Below are positions 1 to 13,394 of a DNA stretch of 64,000 bases, in pieces. The notes under the pieces are model-generated. The model did no database searches and was not told the origin of the DNA. It was given only the letters and a program-made list of their open reading frames with translations. Made by a program: the position numbers and the translations under genes. The stretch's first letter is position 1. Each line of letters starts with the position of its first letter. The stretch comes from Chrysomallon squamiferum (taxonomy: Eukaryota > Mollusca > Gastropoda > Neomphalida > Peltospiridae), in the NCBI GenBank assembly GCA_012295275.1, contig CM022668.1:1955637-2019636 (forward strand), read 5' to 3'.

Positions 1-140
1 AGATAGCTAGATAGATAGATAGATAGATAGGTAGATAGCTAGATAGATATATAGGTAGGTATATAGACAGATAGACAGATTGATAGATAAATAGTTAGAA
101 AAAATGACAGATACAAAAACAGATAGACAGATGACAGCCA
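1..140. repeat. (GATA)n microsatellite
   Basis: Imperfect GATA/GACA tetranucleotide repeats occupy the window edge, in the intron or flank downstream of the last exon seen for the KIAA2012-like gene. No coding signal is visible. Confidence 0.9.
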
Positions 141-197
141 GATACTACAAATGCTTTTTCTGTGTTAAGTCTGTGTAGATAATGTGACTACACTAAC

Positions 198-318
198 CTG
201 TCTGACACTACATCAGCATTGTTGTAGTTGATCACATCATAGTCTCCAACATCTGCAGCAGAGCCTCGCTCTGACGGGATGGAGATTGTTTTCTTGAGAG
301 ACCTGTCTGATGTACTCC
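198..318 (-). CDS. KIAA2012: KIAA2012-like, exon 21 (last seen)
   Basis: Acceptor TTGCAG at 319 and donor GTTAGT at 197; enters phase 1, leaves phase 2. It encodes [20 protein letters not shown] and then an acidic [15 protein letters not shown] segment. No domain is recognised. The phase-2 exit means at least one more coding exon lies left of the window. Confidence 0.75.
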
Positions 319-2590
319 CTGCAATAACAGTACACAACTAGAACAACAAACAGCCGAAAACAGAACAACGATACAACAGAACAAAGATACAACAGAACAA
401 AGATACAACTAAAACTAGAACCAAGATACAACTGAAACTAGAACCAAGATACAACTGAAACTAGAACAAAGATACAATTGAAACTAGAATAGGTACTACA
501 GGAACAACATATAACAGAAACTAGAATAAAGATACAATTGAAACTAGAATAGGTACTACAAGAACAACATACAACAGAAACTAGAATAAAGATACAACTG
601 AAACAAGATGATGTACAACATGAAACAACATACAAGATACATCAAGAATTATAAAAAAGATATGACTGAAACAGATACTATAGGAATATACAAGATACAA
701 TAACTAGAACAAAGATACAATGAAACAATAACAAAGATACAACTGAAACAAAACAACAATACAGCTGAAACTAGAACAGAAACTGGAAAAGATACTACAA
801 GAAGAACATATAAGATACAACAATAAGAACAAAAATGATACAACTCTATTAAAACATAGTTAATAATCTTAAATTATTGACTTGCAGCTGACCTCCTGAT
901 ATGTAAATGTGACCTTCCTTGACTCCGCCCAGCTCATTTAGCATGTGACTCTTAGATCGGATGATGTTTCTCCCTTCATCGTCCGTGACGATCTCGATGT
1001 CGTCAGGTGACAGTGACTGACTGGCCAGTGCGTCCAGCAGCTCTGGACTGACCTCAGCATCAAACGGAAAAGCATTTGGTTCCTTACCAGCTACCATGGC
1101 AACTAGAAAGCAATTCTAATTAGGAATTCATACCAATATATATAGATAGATAGATAGACAGATAAAATTATGGACCTATATTATCAGTTGTGCTTTTGAT
1201 ATGTATGTAGGAATATTTGTGAGTGTATATGTTTGTGTGTGCATGTGTGTGTGTTTGTGTATGTGTGTGTGTGTGTTTACTATAATTGTCACAGATGTTT
1301 ATTAATATAATGATGACTATAATGATCTTCCTTACTGTTCATACTGTTATTATATTTGTTTATCTGTTTGTTTGTTTATTTTTGGAAAACTAATATGTAT
1401 CAGGTATAAAACAATTTACCTGCTGTTGTCAGGGATTGACGAATCAAATCTTTGTATTCCTGCGCCGTGGGGGCAGCACTATTTGCTCTGTGCCTTGTGA
1501 TTTCTTCAACTGCTTCCTGTTTTCAAATATTTTAATTACCTCTTAGAAACTCAAAATATAATATATCATGTAATATACACTGTGCAGACATGTTACTGAA
1601 TGAATCGATTAGATAAGCCAGATATTTAACAAATTAGTATAGCTACTTGATAATAAAAAAATACATTGAATTCAAAATCACAATTAATAGAAAATGTAGG
1701 ATAAAATAAATCTTACTGTTTTATAAGAAGGAGTAGCTGTTATTTCTATCAAAAGCCTCTCAATTAAGTAAAAATTTTATTTTTAAATACAGCACTGAAA
1801 ATGTGTTAGTAGTTTAGCTAAAACAAAAATGCAGTAATAATAATTTTACAACTAGAGCTTGAAGCAAATAAAATAATTTCTAGTAATTTAAAAAAATTTT
1901 AAAATTATAAAAAAACTAAATTATAGGTAATGATTTTGTTTCATTTACAATTTTATTTCACAGTTCTGTGAGAGATAAAAATATTTAATACGCTGATGTA
2001 ATACAGTGTTTTAATAACATTTTGTATTTTAAATATAGTACCTTTGTCAGTAATTTCTCCTTTTGTCAAAACCAAGGAAACTTTAATTAATCACTCTTAA
2101 TTAAATAATGTATAATTCAGTGTAGTTAATATTTTTGCTTGTCACAGGATTTTAAAAAGTGGTCTTCTGTTCATAATAAATATATAATTAAGAAAGAATT
2201 AAAATATAAAACTTTTTACTGACATTTAATCTGAAATTTAATATTATTATTACATTTTAATATTATTTTCTATCATAAATTATCAAGAAAGTAATTAATT
2301 AAGTTAAATAAATCTGGGATAAAATAACTCATGTTAAAATGTTGTCATGTGGGCAGCCATTTTGGATCTTACAGTATTGATAAACTCCTGTACTGACTGA
2401 CTGCGGGATACAACTCGAGGGGGGTGTTCCTTCGTCCACAGGGCAGCTGCTTGCTAAAACAGGTGATTTCATAGCATAAACAAACAAACAAACAAACAAA
2501 CAAACAAATAAATAAATAAATAACAAGCAATTTATTGCAGCTATAAATATTAACAAAAGCTGTTGATAGTAATAATAACAAAAACAATAA

Positions 2591-2625
<35 letters not shown>

Positions 2626-2845
2626 ATATGAAATGAATTGATGAATAAAGAATTTGATATGAAGAATTTTATAAAAGTATATCTGAATAAAATTTAACAC
2701 TTTCCTCAAACATTCAGAATTAAGTAAGATAAAAAATAATATGATAAACTAAAATATTTTCAACAGCGTTTGTTAAAAATTAATAACATCTACATTTAGA
2801 AATGTGTGTGCTACAAGAAAATGGCAGGGAACAACACACACATAT

Positions 2846-2880
<35 letters not shown>

Positions 2881-4939
2881 CACCTGCGTGTGAATGCACA
2901 GACACACACATACAAAATTCAAATACATAAACACCATACAAGCACACACATAAACACACATGCACACACTCACACTAGAAATTATAATTATAATTGTCTG
3001 CCATTTTCTTGTAAATGAAGAAGTCAGTATAAATGAATAATTTCACAAACTGCTACAAAACTAAGTAATAACTAAATAAATACATAAATATATTAATATA
3101 ATACTAAATACATAAATAAAAACTAAATACCTAAAATTGTATATAAATGTATAAATAACTAAAATTATATACAAATAATAACTAAATATATAAATACATA
3201 ACTACTTTTATAAAAATCAGCTACTGTAAGCTGTAATAATTAACAAGAAAACAGTTAACTGAAAATTATGTCACATATTAAACCTTTGGATCCAAGCTCC
3301 CAAGTATTTATGTTGGAAATGGTTGAAATTTGCAACATTCTTTTATTGTTCCTACAAACTCTCGGCCTGATATCTACTGATATGATGTGAGCAAGATGGT
3401 CAAAATATTAACAGCGCCATTGTTTTTGTTTTCTTTTGTTATTTCTTCTTTTTTTTTAAATGTTTTATTTTTTATTTATTGTATTTGTTAAAAGCTTGGG
3501 TTTAAATGGTTAATTGAAACAGGCAGCTAGGTTTTTACCTGTTTCTGAATATTAATGTCCACACAACAAATAATCTAATTCTGATATCTCTTCTAATTAA
3601 TTAACAAATGCAATTAAAATGTCATTAAAGTTAATATTGTAATTTTAAGTTGTGGCTGAAACATATTATTAATTTTTTCATTAGGTATAATTTATTTATT
3701 TATTTATTTAATTACTTATTTATTTATTTATCCACATTTAAAGTAATGTAAATTTTACAATTGTACACATATAATTACATAATTAAAAAAAATTTACATA
3801 AATAAAAAGATAATAATAATAAATTCCTAACAAAAGATATTTTAATGTGAAATCATTCTAGTGTTAATATTATTTCATATTAATAAAACTTAATATCACA
3901 AATGTAATAAAACTTAATAGTCAATATATACTGTTAAAAACATTTAAAATTATTTCTTGGATATTTCTGTTACACTGTGAGTGACTTGGTCTGGACTTTA
4001 CCCTGATGTCAGCTTCCAGATCTCTGCCTGCCTCCACTTTACTCAAAACCTTGGCAGCGATTTTCTGAGCATGCCCAGTGAGTGCATCCACAATCATCTG
4101 CTCTGATTCTGCAGATTCTGAAATACAAAACAGGCCCCAAATAAAAACTGTAACAGAGAATTTTATACTAATTTTTGTTAAAGAAACAAAGAAAAAGCAA
4201 GAAAGATAGAAGGAATGAATAAATATAAATGATTATATTGATGTACAAAATACTACTAATAATAATAGTAACAATAAAAAAATAAAATAAAATAAAATAC
4301 AATACATTATAATTAAATATATTTTACCATCCTGATTTCTGAAATAAAAGAAAATCTACATTCAAAATACTTTACTACAACCAAAAGACAATAATTTACC
4401 TATTTAATTAATACTGAATTAAATATAAGAAATCATGCAATGGTACATAAACAAACTAAAATAACTCTGAAAGGTCACTGTAATATAACAAAAATTATAA
4501 TTCTAATATTTGTAAAAGATATCAAGCCACATTGTAGTAGCAATAAAGAATACAAAGTAATTAATTTTATTTTAATTACTGTTATTATTAAAAATTAATG
4601 AATTATGAGATATTTAAAACTCTAGAAGTTGACATAATTATACTAGTTCCATTTGAAAGTGATACAACATATTAAATACATGACCTTAAATTAATAAAAT
4701 ATTAAATTAATAAACAAAAATGGTGCGATTATTTCAGTGATTTGAAAAAATAAAAATAAAACAAAAATGTCTTGTGCTTTAATTTAATCAAATTCATATT
4801 GTATTTTGATTATAACTAAAAGTTAATTTTAAGTGGAAAATTTATGTTTATTTTCTGTAGGTCTTTTTGTCTGAATGTGTATATGTATGTTTATATGTGT
4901 GTATGTATACTTATATATGTGAATGTATATATGTATTTG

Positions 4940-4974
<35 letters not shown>

Positions 4975-6955
4975 ATGCGTGTGTGTGTATGTTTGTGCAT
5001 TTGGATGTGTATTTAATTCTGTGTGTGTGTTACAACAAACACTCCATATAAATATGTGTAGATAAAATTCTGCCTCTGAAAAAAAGTGTATTGTCAGTTA
5101 ACACATCAAACAAGTGACAGCTGAAACAACAAAGTCATTGTGTAACAATATAACATAAAAACAACTGTGAGGTAAAAAAACAACAACAAAGACAAACTGA
5201 TCAGAAGTTAGTATTCACTTGTGAGATACACAAAACACTTATATACATTAAAATCATTATAATCATCATCCCTAATATCATTATCATAATTATCATCACA
5301 TGATGATTATCTTGATAATTATCTTATTATTATTATTACTGTTGTGATTTATTTTTAATGGAATCATCATTATAAATATCATTGTTATTAATATCTTCAT
5401 CATGTTATCATTCTCAATAGTTACTATTGTTATTAGGATCTTCATTATTATTATCATCATTATCATCATCTTCATAATTATTATGTTATTATTATTTAAG
5501 TGTTTTGTGAATCCAAGGTTAAACAAAAAAATTGTTAAAGCACATAAACAGTGTACTGACAAGGGTGTCAAATTTAACACATTTGTGGTTTTAACACAAC
5601 TTTCTCTGTGTGTGTACCTGGACGAGTCTTTGAAACAGGTTGTTTGTGAGGAGGGGATGGGGGAGGGCTGAATATCTGAGATCCAGACACTCTGAGAGCG
5701 TCCGATTGACCAGACACCACTGACGACTTCTCAGTGGATGTCTTACGTCTGACGACATCGGCCATGTTGGCTTGCTGCTGTGTTACATCGACGTCTTCAT
5801 CGATGGAAAGTTTCAAATCTGCGAGTGAAATCTCATCTGCAACTCTGTCATTTATTATCACTTCTGAAGTTTGTTCTTTGAAATTTCCTTCCTCAGACTG
5901 AACAAATGTGAAGTCATCAGGAGACTTGGACAGAGGTGATGGTTGTGTCCATTCAGGAGAAGATGACCGGTCCTCATGGTCAGCTGGGTCCACTTGCTTG
6001 TCACTTCCAGCTACCTCTACATCTCTGATCAGTCTGTCTCCATGGTAACCAGATGCAGCTGATTTAGCTGATGTTCTGTGACTTCCCAGCAAACTCTTCA
6101 CATCAACTGTTGATGTTTTGTCATCAACTTCGGAACCCAGTTTGTGAAGATTTACCTCATCATCATGACTGTCAACTTGTTTATCATAACTTGATCTTCT
6201 AGAAACATGCTCAGAAACTGTCAAATGTCTTTTTTCTTCATCGTGTGGTAAATCTGCAGAAGTTGCACTTTTCCTGTCACCTGCATAGGTTGCACTTTTA
6301 GACGAGAGTGCAGAATGTTTTTTTACTTTTTTCATCTCGTCATCATCGCTCTCTCCTGACCATGCTGACACCACTGTAACATCATCAATCTTCACATCAA
6401 CATCAGCGCTATGTGATTCACTGTGGTTTCTAGGTGTGGCTCCATGTTTTCTCTGACTACCTCGTGACTCACTTGATGTTCGTCTTTGCAGTTCAACATC
6501 GTCCTCAATGACATCATCTTGGTCAAACTGCTTTGATGACAGCGACGTCTCTGTCTTCTCCTCAAACACAAGCAGTGTTGACTGCGTGCCTGATGGGTCT
6601 GACAACAGCTTAGACATTCGCGAGGGCTTCGACTTTGACTGAGGAGTGACCCGGAACAGGTCAAGCTCAGTTCCTGTTCTAGCAGAACTCTCCCCCTCCC
6701 CATCACTTTTATCCCCATGTTCCAGTCTGAAACTTGCACCTAAACCATCATCAGTGGACGCATGGTCACCATGTTCTATTTTGATAAAACAGTCAAATAT
6801 ACTCAAACAACAATCTACATAATGTAATTAGTCCACAGTGTAAAAATAAGTTTCTTTTACATATATACATGCACACATACACACACACACATACATACAC
6901 ATACATACACATACATACACATATATGCACATGCATACATACATACTTATATACA

Positions 6956-7001
<46 letters not shown>

Positions 7002-8683
7002 TATATATAAACATATACACATGTTATATTTAGACCCTCTCATATTTTTATATATATATATATATACAGACACACATATTCACAGACACACAAATATATA
7101 TACATACAGCCATATACATATGAAAAGACACACTCTCTCACAAACACACATATATACACGAGACACACTATCATACACTCAAATGAAAATATTAAGAGAC
7201 AACAACAAAATTAATGTAAACTAAACTACAACAAAGAGAAATATTTTTGCCAAACATTTTGTTTTTCTCAAACTGTAATTATTGCAGAAAATAAATTGTA
7301 AATGTCATAAATATATAAAAAAATAAAATAAAAAATAAAAATTGAAAGTGAACTGATAAAAAACAAGACTGAATGCTTGGCAATTTAAATTCACAACCAG
7401 AAAATAATTTAGACATTTTTATTTGAACATTTCATGCAGAAATATTTCTCTTTGCAGAATTTAAGTAGAAAAAAGAAAAAGCAGCAATGAAATAAAATGG
7501 TAAATGTTAATAAAAGCAGCTAAAAGATAACATACTACATATATAAATTACTGGGTGATATAAAAGTTATCACACAGAAGATAATAGAAACACAGATTTC
7601 AACGAACAGTAAAATACTAAAAACTTTGATGACCGGAAATTGTGTCCATAAAAGGCATACTTGAACATTGTTTTAAATAGTCTGATTATATGTGTTTTAT
7701 TTTATATTATACTAGTCAGTATATAAGGTATTAAACATTAAATGAAATTGATATTTAACTTTGATATATTTAACAGTTTATATTAAATAAAAATAATATA
7801 ATGAACATGTTTTAATGTAAAATTTATATTAAATGAAAAAAAAAAAAGAAAATCTCTGATTGTAATATTTAACTGTTTTATTTTATTAAAATTTATATTA
7901 TTACATATAACTGATGTTTAACAATATTTTATTTTTGTGCAGTTTATTTTAAGTATTAAATAAAAATAATATTTAACTTTGTTTTATTTTATGTAAAGTT
8001 TATATTAAGTATTAAATAAAACTAATATTTAACTTTGTTTTATTTTATGTAAAAGTTATATTAAGTATTAAATAAAACTAATATTTAACTTTGTTTCACT
8101 TTTATGTAAATTTTATATTGAGTATTAAAAGAAATTCATGTTTAACTCTGTTTTATTTTCATGCAAAGTTTATATTATGTAATAAATAAAGCTAATATTT
8201 AACTTTGTTTTACTTTTATGTAAAGTTTATATTAAGTATTGAATAAAACTCATATTTAACTGTTTTAATTTATGTAAATTTTATGTTAAAAGTTAAATAA
8301 AATTAATATTTAACTATTTTTTTAATCTTTTATAAAGTTTATATTAAGTATTAAATAAAACCATATTTAATGTTGTTCCAATAAAGTTTATACTAACTAT
8401 TAAATAAAACTCTTATTTAGCTGTTTTATTTTGTCGTGTACTACTTAATATATAAGATATCACATGTTAAATCAAACTGATATTTACCTTTCTGACTTGC
8501 TTCTTTTGTGCTGGTAGACTTCTCTTCTGATGGAATGTTAAAAATATCCTCTCTCGACTTCCACATGTCTGGCTCATTGTCTGAGACGTCTGTGTCCTCC
8601 ATGCCTCCTGCTAGTCAAACAACACTTTATTTAAATCTTTGTCTACTTCTTTACTTGTATACTGAAGTCTAACAATAATTTTC

Positions 8684-8717
<34 letters not shown>

Positions 8718-11700
8718 TTTACTTCTTTAATTAATTTTAAAATTATTTTCTTTCTTTCTTTCTTTCTTTTTTTTTTTTTCTTTCTTTTTTTTTTTTTTTT
8801 TTTTCTTTTATTTTATTTATTTCAATTTGGTAAATATTAATATTAAGAAAATTATATCCTATATTAAATTTTTAGAATTTATTTCTTAAAAGATCATATA
8901 AAGATAATTATAACACCAACAAGTATTAAAAAAAATAAAATTAAAATAAAATAAATAAACAGAAAATAAATAAATAAATAAATAAATAAGAAAATAAATA
9001 AATAAAGAAATAAGCAGATAAAAAACAAACAAACAAACAAACAAACAAATAAATTATAAAAAGATCAGTGTAGCTGATGATAACTAACCAATGCCGCGGT
9101 CGAGGTCGGTCCTGGCTGTCTGGCTGCCAGCAAGCGATGCTGTGTCTGGTAATATGGAGCCTCCCACTTTGACAATTTCTCCATCTGGAGCACAGACTAC
9201 ACTGCCTTTCACAGACTCACCTATCACACTGCCCGCTGAAAAACACAGTTTGCTATAACTAGACTACACTAAGCTATTCTCATACTGATTTCAAATATTT
9301 ATATTTTATCCACACGCTTATAGTCATTATACAAATTATTAAGATTTCTTTCCCCATTAAAATCAAGATATCTTTTGTGTGACATTTCCAGCAGAGATAA
9401 AAACAGTGGGAGGCACAAGGAACACTGGTTAGAACATGAAATTCATCAAGGGAGATAATTAATCTTTGAAGCTGTGTGAAGTATATAACAGTGAGATAAC
9501 AGTTCATTGTCAGTATTTTTAATGATCAACATAATGTTAAAGATAAAACAGATTTATGATGATTTTATCAAACTTCATGAAATAATTCAGAATAAGTTTA
9601 TGAAATTGTATGAAAACAAAATTGCAAATATATTTAATATCTGTATTTATCTCAGTGTTTCACTCTACACAAACTGAACATTTCTTGGTACTGTAAATTT
9701 GAAATATTAATAATAATAATAATAATCATAGTAGTAATAATAATAATAATTATAAGAACAATAATAATAACTACAAAAATAATGACAATAATAACTTCTA
9801 TAATAATAATAATAATGACAACAACAACATCATCATCTTCGACAACAACATCAATAATAACTAATGAGCTAAAGCATAATTCATGATAAAACTAAATAAT
9901 TATTTTCTGTATGTATATAATAATTTTTACCTGTGTATGAAATATTAAACATTAAATTACAGAACCTGTGACATATATTTTTAATTTGTCACTGTTGTTA
10001 TGAAAAGTCTGTATGTTACATTTATTTATATTTTTATCAAAAATGAATAAATATTTAAATATTTCTTAATAAAATTCAAATAATATAAAAATGTAGTGAC
10101 TAAGACATATGTGTAATCAGATTCTGACTAAAATATTAGTATTTATTTTGAAGAGAAGATTTATTACAGTTGTGTTATTAAGTAATGTTTAGTGTGAAAC
10201 TGTCTACGATGTTAACAGGTTTTGTTACACTTTTAAAAGAAATAATGTTAATTTGCTTGTAAATTATTTTCTTTTGTATTATTAGAAATTCTGTAACTTC
10301 TTTATTTTGTATTATAATAATAATTCTTATTAATAATATATATATATATTAAAGTTAATTGAAATATAGATTGATGTTTGGATGAATGAAAAAAAAAAAG
10401 AGCAACAAAGAAAAGTACAGACAGACTGGAGGAATCATGAATGGATGAGTGAAGGAGAAAAAAGTATGGAAACATAAAATATTACTAGATGAAACAAATA
10501 TGACAAACCAAGGAATATTAAAAGAAAAATTATATGAATAAGAAATAAGGAAATGAATAAAAAACAATGACTCAAAAATAAAAATATATAAATAAAAATA
10601 AAGAATTAAAAAGAAAAATTATATGAATTTAAAAAAAGGAAAAAATAAGAAAATTTATATATAAAAAATAAGGGATTATGAAGAAAAATTATATGAATGA
10701 AAAGGAAGGAATTAAGAAGAAATATTAAATTTACTACATGTGTTGAACTAGCTATCTCATCCACGTGTCTGTTATTCTGTCTGTGAGTAGAAACATTACT
10801 TGGTTACAAAGATTTGTGATTTTTGTTTTAAATTTATTCTCACAATCAGCACCAACATCTTCACCTGGCCTGCTACTGAGTGACTGGTCAAGTTTGTCAC
10901 CTACTAACTGGTCATCTAGGTCAGGTAATGCTTGGTCACTTGTATGACCTAGTAACTGGTCAGCTTTATCACCAAGTAAGAGATCAGTTTTTTCAAGTGG
11001 TGACTGATCACTTTGATCAAGTTGTGATTGACCACTTTGATCAAGTTGTGATTGACCACTTTTATCAAGTTGTGATTGATCACTTTGATCAAGTGGTGAC
11101 TGATCACTTTTGTCTGGAAGCCACTGATCACTTTTTGCAAGTTGTGATTGATCAGTTTTACCATCAAGTAACTGGTATTTTTTAATAAGTAGTGACTGAT
11201 AACTTTTATCAAATAGTGACTGGTCACTTTCCTCCTCATCTGAGTACTCACTACCTACAAGTGCTGAAATACAGTAAAACTCAGCATCTCATTTTCAGTG
11301 ACTTTCTAACTGTCACATTACAAAAAAATAGTTACCATAGAAACACGTTCTGACAATCATCTGATCCTTAGGAACAATTCCTTTTAAACAATAAGTAATT
11401 TAATTAATAATTTAAATGTTTAATTAATTTATTTAGTGTTTCTTGATTTTGTTTCTCAGTTAGTTTATTTTGTTTATTTATTTAAGTGTGTCTGTATATA
11501 AATATATATGAACATTTCTATCCTGTATTTAAAAGAGAGAAAAAAAAGAGAATTTCAATATATTTTACAGTTACAAGAGTTTTATACTTACATCCCTTTT
11601 TGGAACTCTTTAGGCTTTGCTGGCTTCCTTTCCACTGAGTAGAAACATGTCTAAAACCTGGAAAAACAAAATAAATGTAATTATCAGTAATATTATTTGT

Positions 11701-13359
11701 TATTAAGTTTATAATCTGGATGTCAAGGTCAGTTTCATGATTAAGGCCAAAAGCAGGTCCAAGGTTAAGGATGATATATAGTTTGATAATTATGTCAACT
11801 TTTATGGATGAAATTAAATTTATTTGTTAAGTAATAAGGAGCATGTCTTTAAATGTTTATCTCTTTTGATAATTATTTATGTGTAAAATTGTTTTAAAAA
11901 TTAAGTGAATAGTTCAAATATGATTATTTTGTTCAGTGTCTTACCTCGATCTCTTTCAGAATGAACTGAGGAAATACCCCATTCTGACCCTGTCTCCTCA
12001 ACTGAAAATAACAAAACTTATTAAATATCACAATTATTATTATATTTATTTATTGTTTTGTTTTGTTTTTTTATTCATTTATTTTTTTTTTATTTTTTTT
12101 TTTTTTATCAAGTATTAAATACTGAATAAATAAAAACCTATAAATTCATTTCATGTAAAAAATTACATTTTAATGATAAATTACTTTACTGATGTCTAAT
12201 TTGCTCATTAACATTTAGAATTATTTTTTTTCTCACTTTAAATAAAAATATTTAAAACATTTCTTTAAATAATGAGTTTGTCACCAAGGTAAAAATATTA
12301 TCTGAATGATCAAATTGTTTACCTTCACTAGGAGCCTGGCCCACTCTGTCAACTGAAGGAGACACTCCTGACAAAATTGTGTGTTGAGGAGTCGGTGACA
12401 GAATGTTTACATGAGGCAGTTCTGAAACAATCATCAACACATACATATTAGTAATACATTCATTATCAAAACACATTATCAACACTTATATTATCAACAC
12501 ATGCATTATTAATACATACATTATCAACACATACATTATTAATGCATACATTATCAACACATACATTATTAATGCATACATTATAAACATATGTATTATC
12601 AATACACATATTAGTAATATGTTATCATCACACATTATCAACTCATGTTATCAACACCCACACCATTAATACATACACTATCAACACATATATTATCAAC
12701 ACACACTTTATCAATAATATACATTAATAACCTATATTATCAACACATGCATTACCAGTGTACACACAATCAATAAACATGCTTGCAATACATATATTTT
12801 CAGCACATGTCACTAACATTTATAATTCTAAATATCTGGGTTTAAAATATGATTTGACAGAGTCATTTTATAACACAGAACTATTTATAATACAGAATAT
12901 TGTATGTAGACAGCAACATATGTTACATAACTCTAAATATAATAAAGATATATATAATCAATCAATACAATGACACAAAATTATTTAATAAAGATTTATT
13001 ATTACTTCTATCATAACTACAACACTTACTGTCTATAGGAGGCAGTGGTAGGTGTTGCTGTGTCTGTTCACGGCTGACGTCGAGTATTGGTGTCAGTGGC
13101 ACTTTAGATTTGATTGGTGGCAGGTGAGGGATGTTGGAGGTGAGGATGGGACTGACGCCTTCGCGCAGTGTCACCACTGGGGTACTGCCGATGTACTCCT
13201 TCTCAGAACCTTCATAGGTCCAGCTACGACTTCCACCTGATACAAACAACAATACATGTAATGTGTTTGTCTGAGTGTGAGTACCACTGCACTGACTCAA
13301 CAGTACCAGTGGCTGTATCATGTTTTGTAATGAACATTTCTTATATGTTTCTGTGTATC

Positions 13360-13394
<35 letters not shown>

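Noticed and set aside
10880-11251. plus- and minus-strand open frames of about 100 residues with repeats
   Set aside because: They are other registers of the 24-bp coding repeat; only the register matching flanking exon phases is kept.
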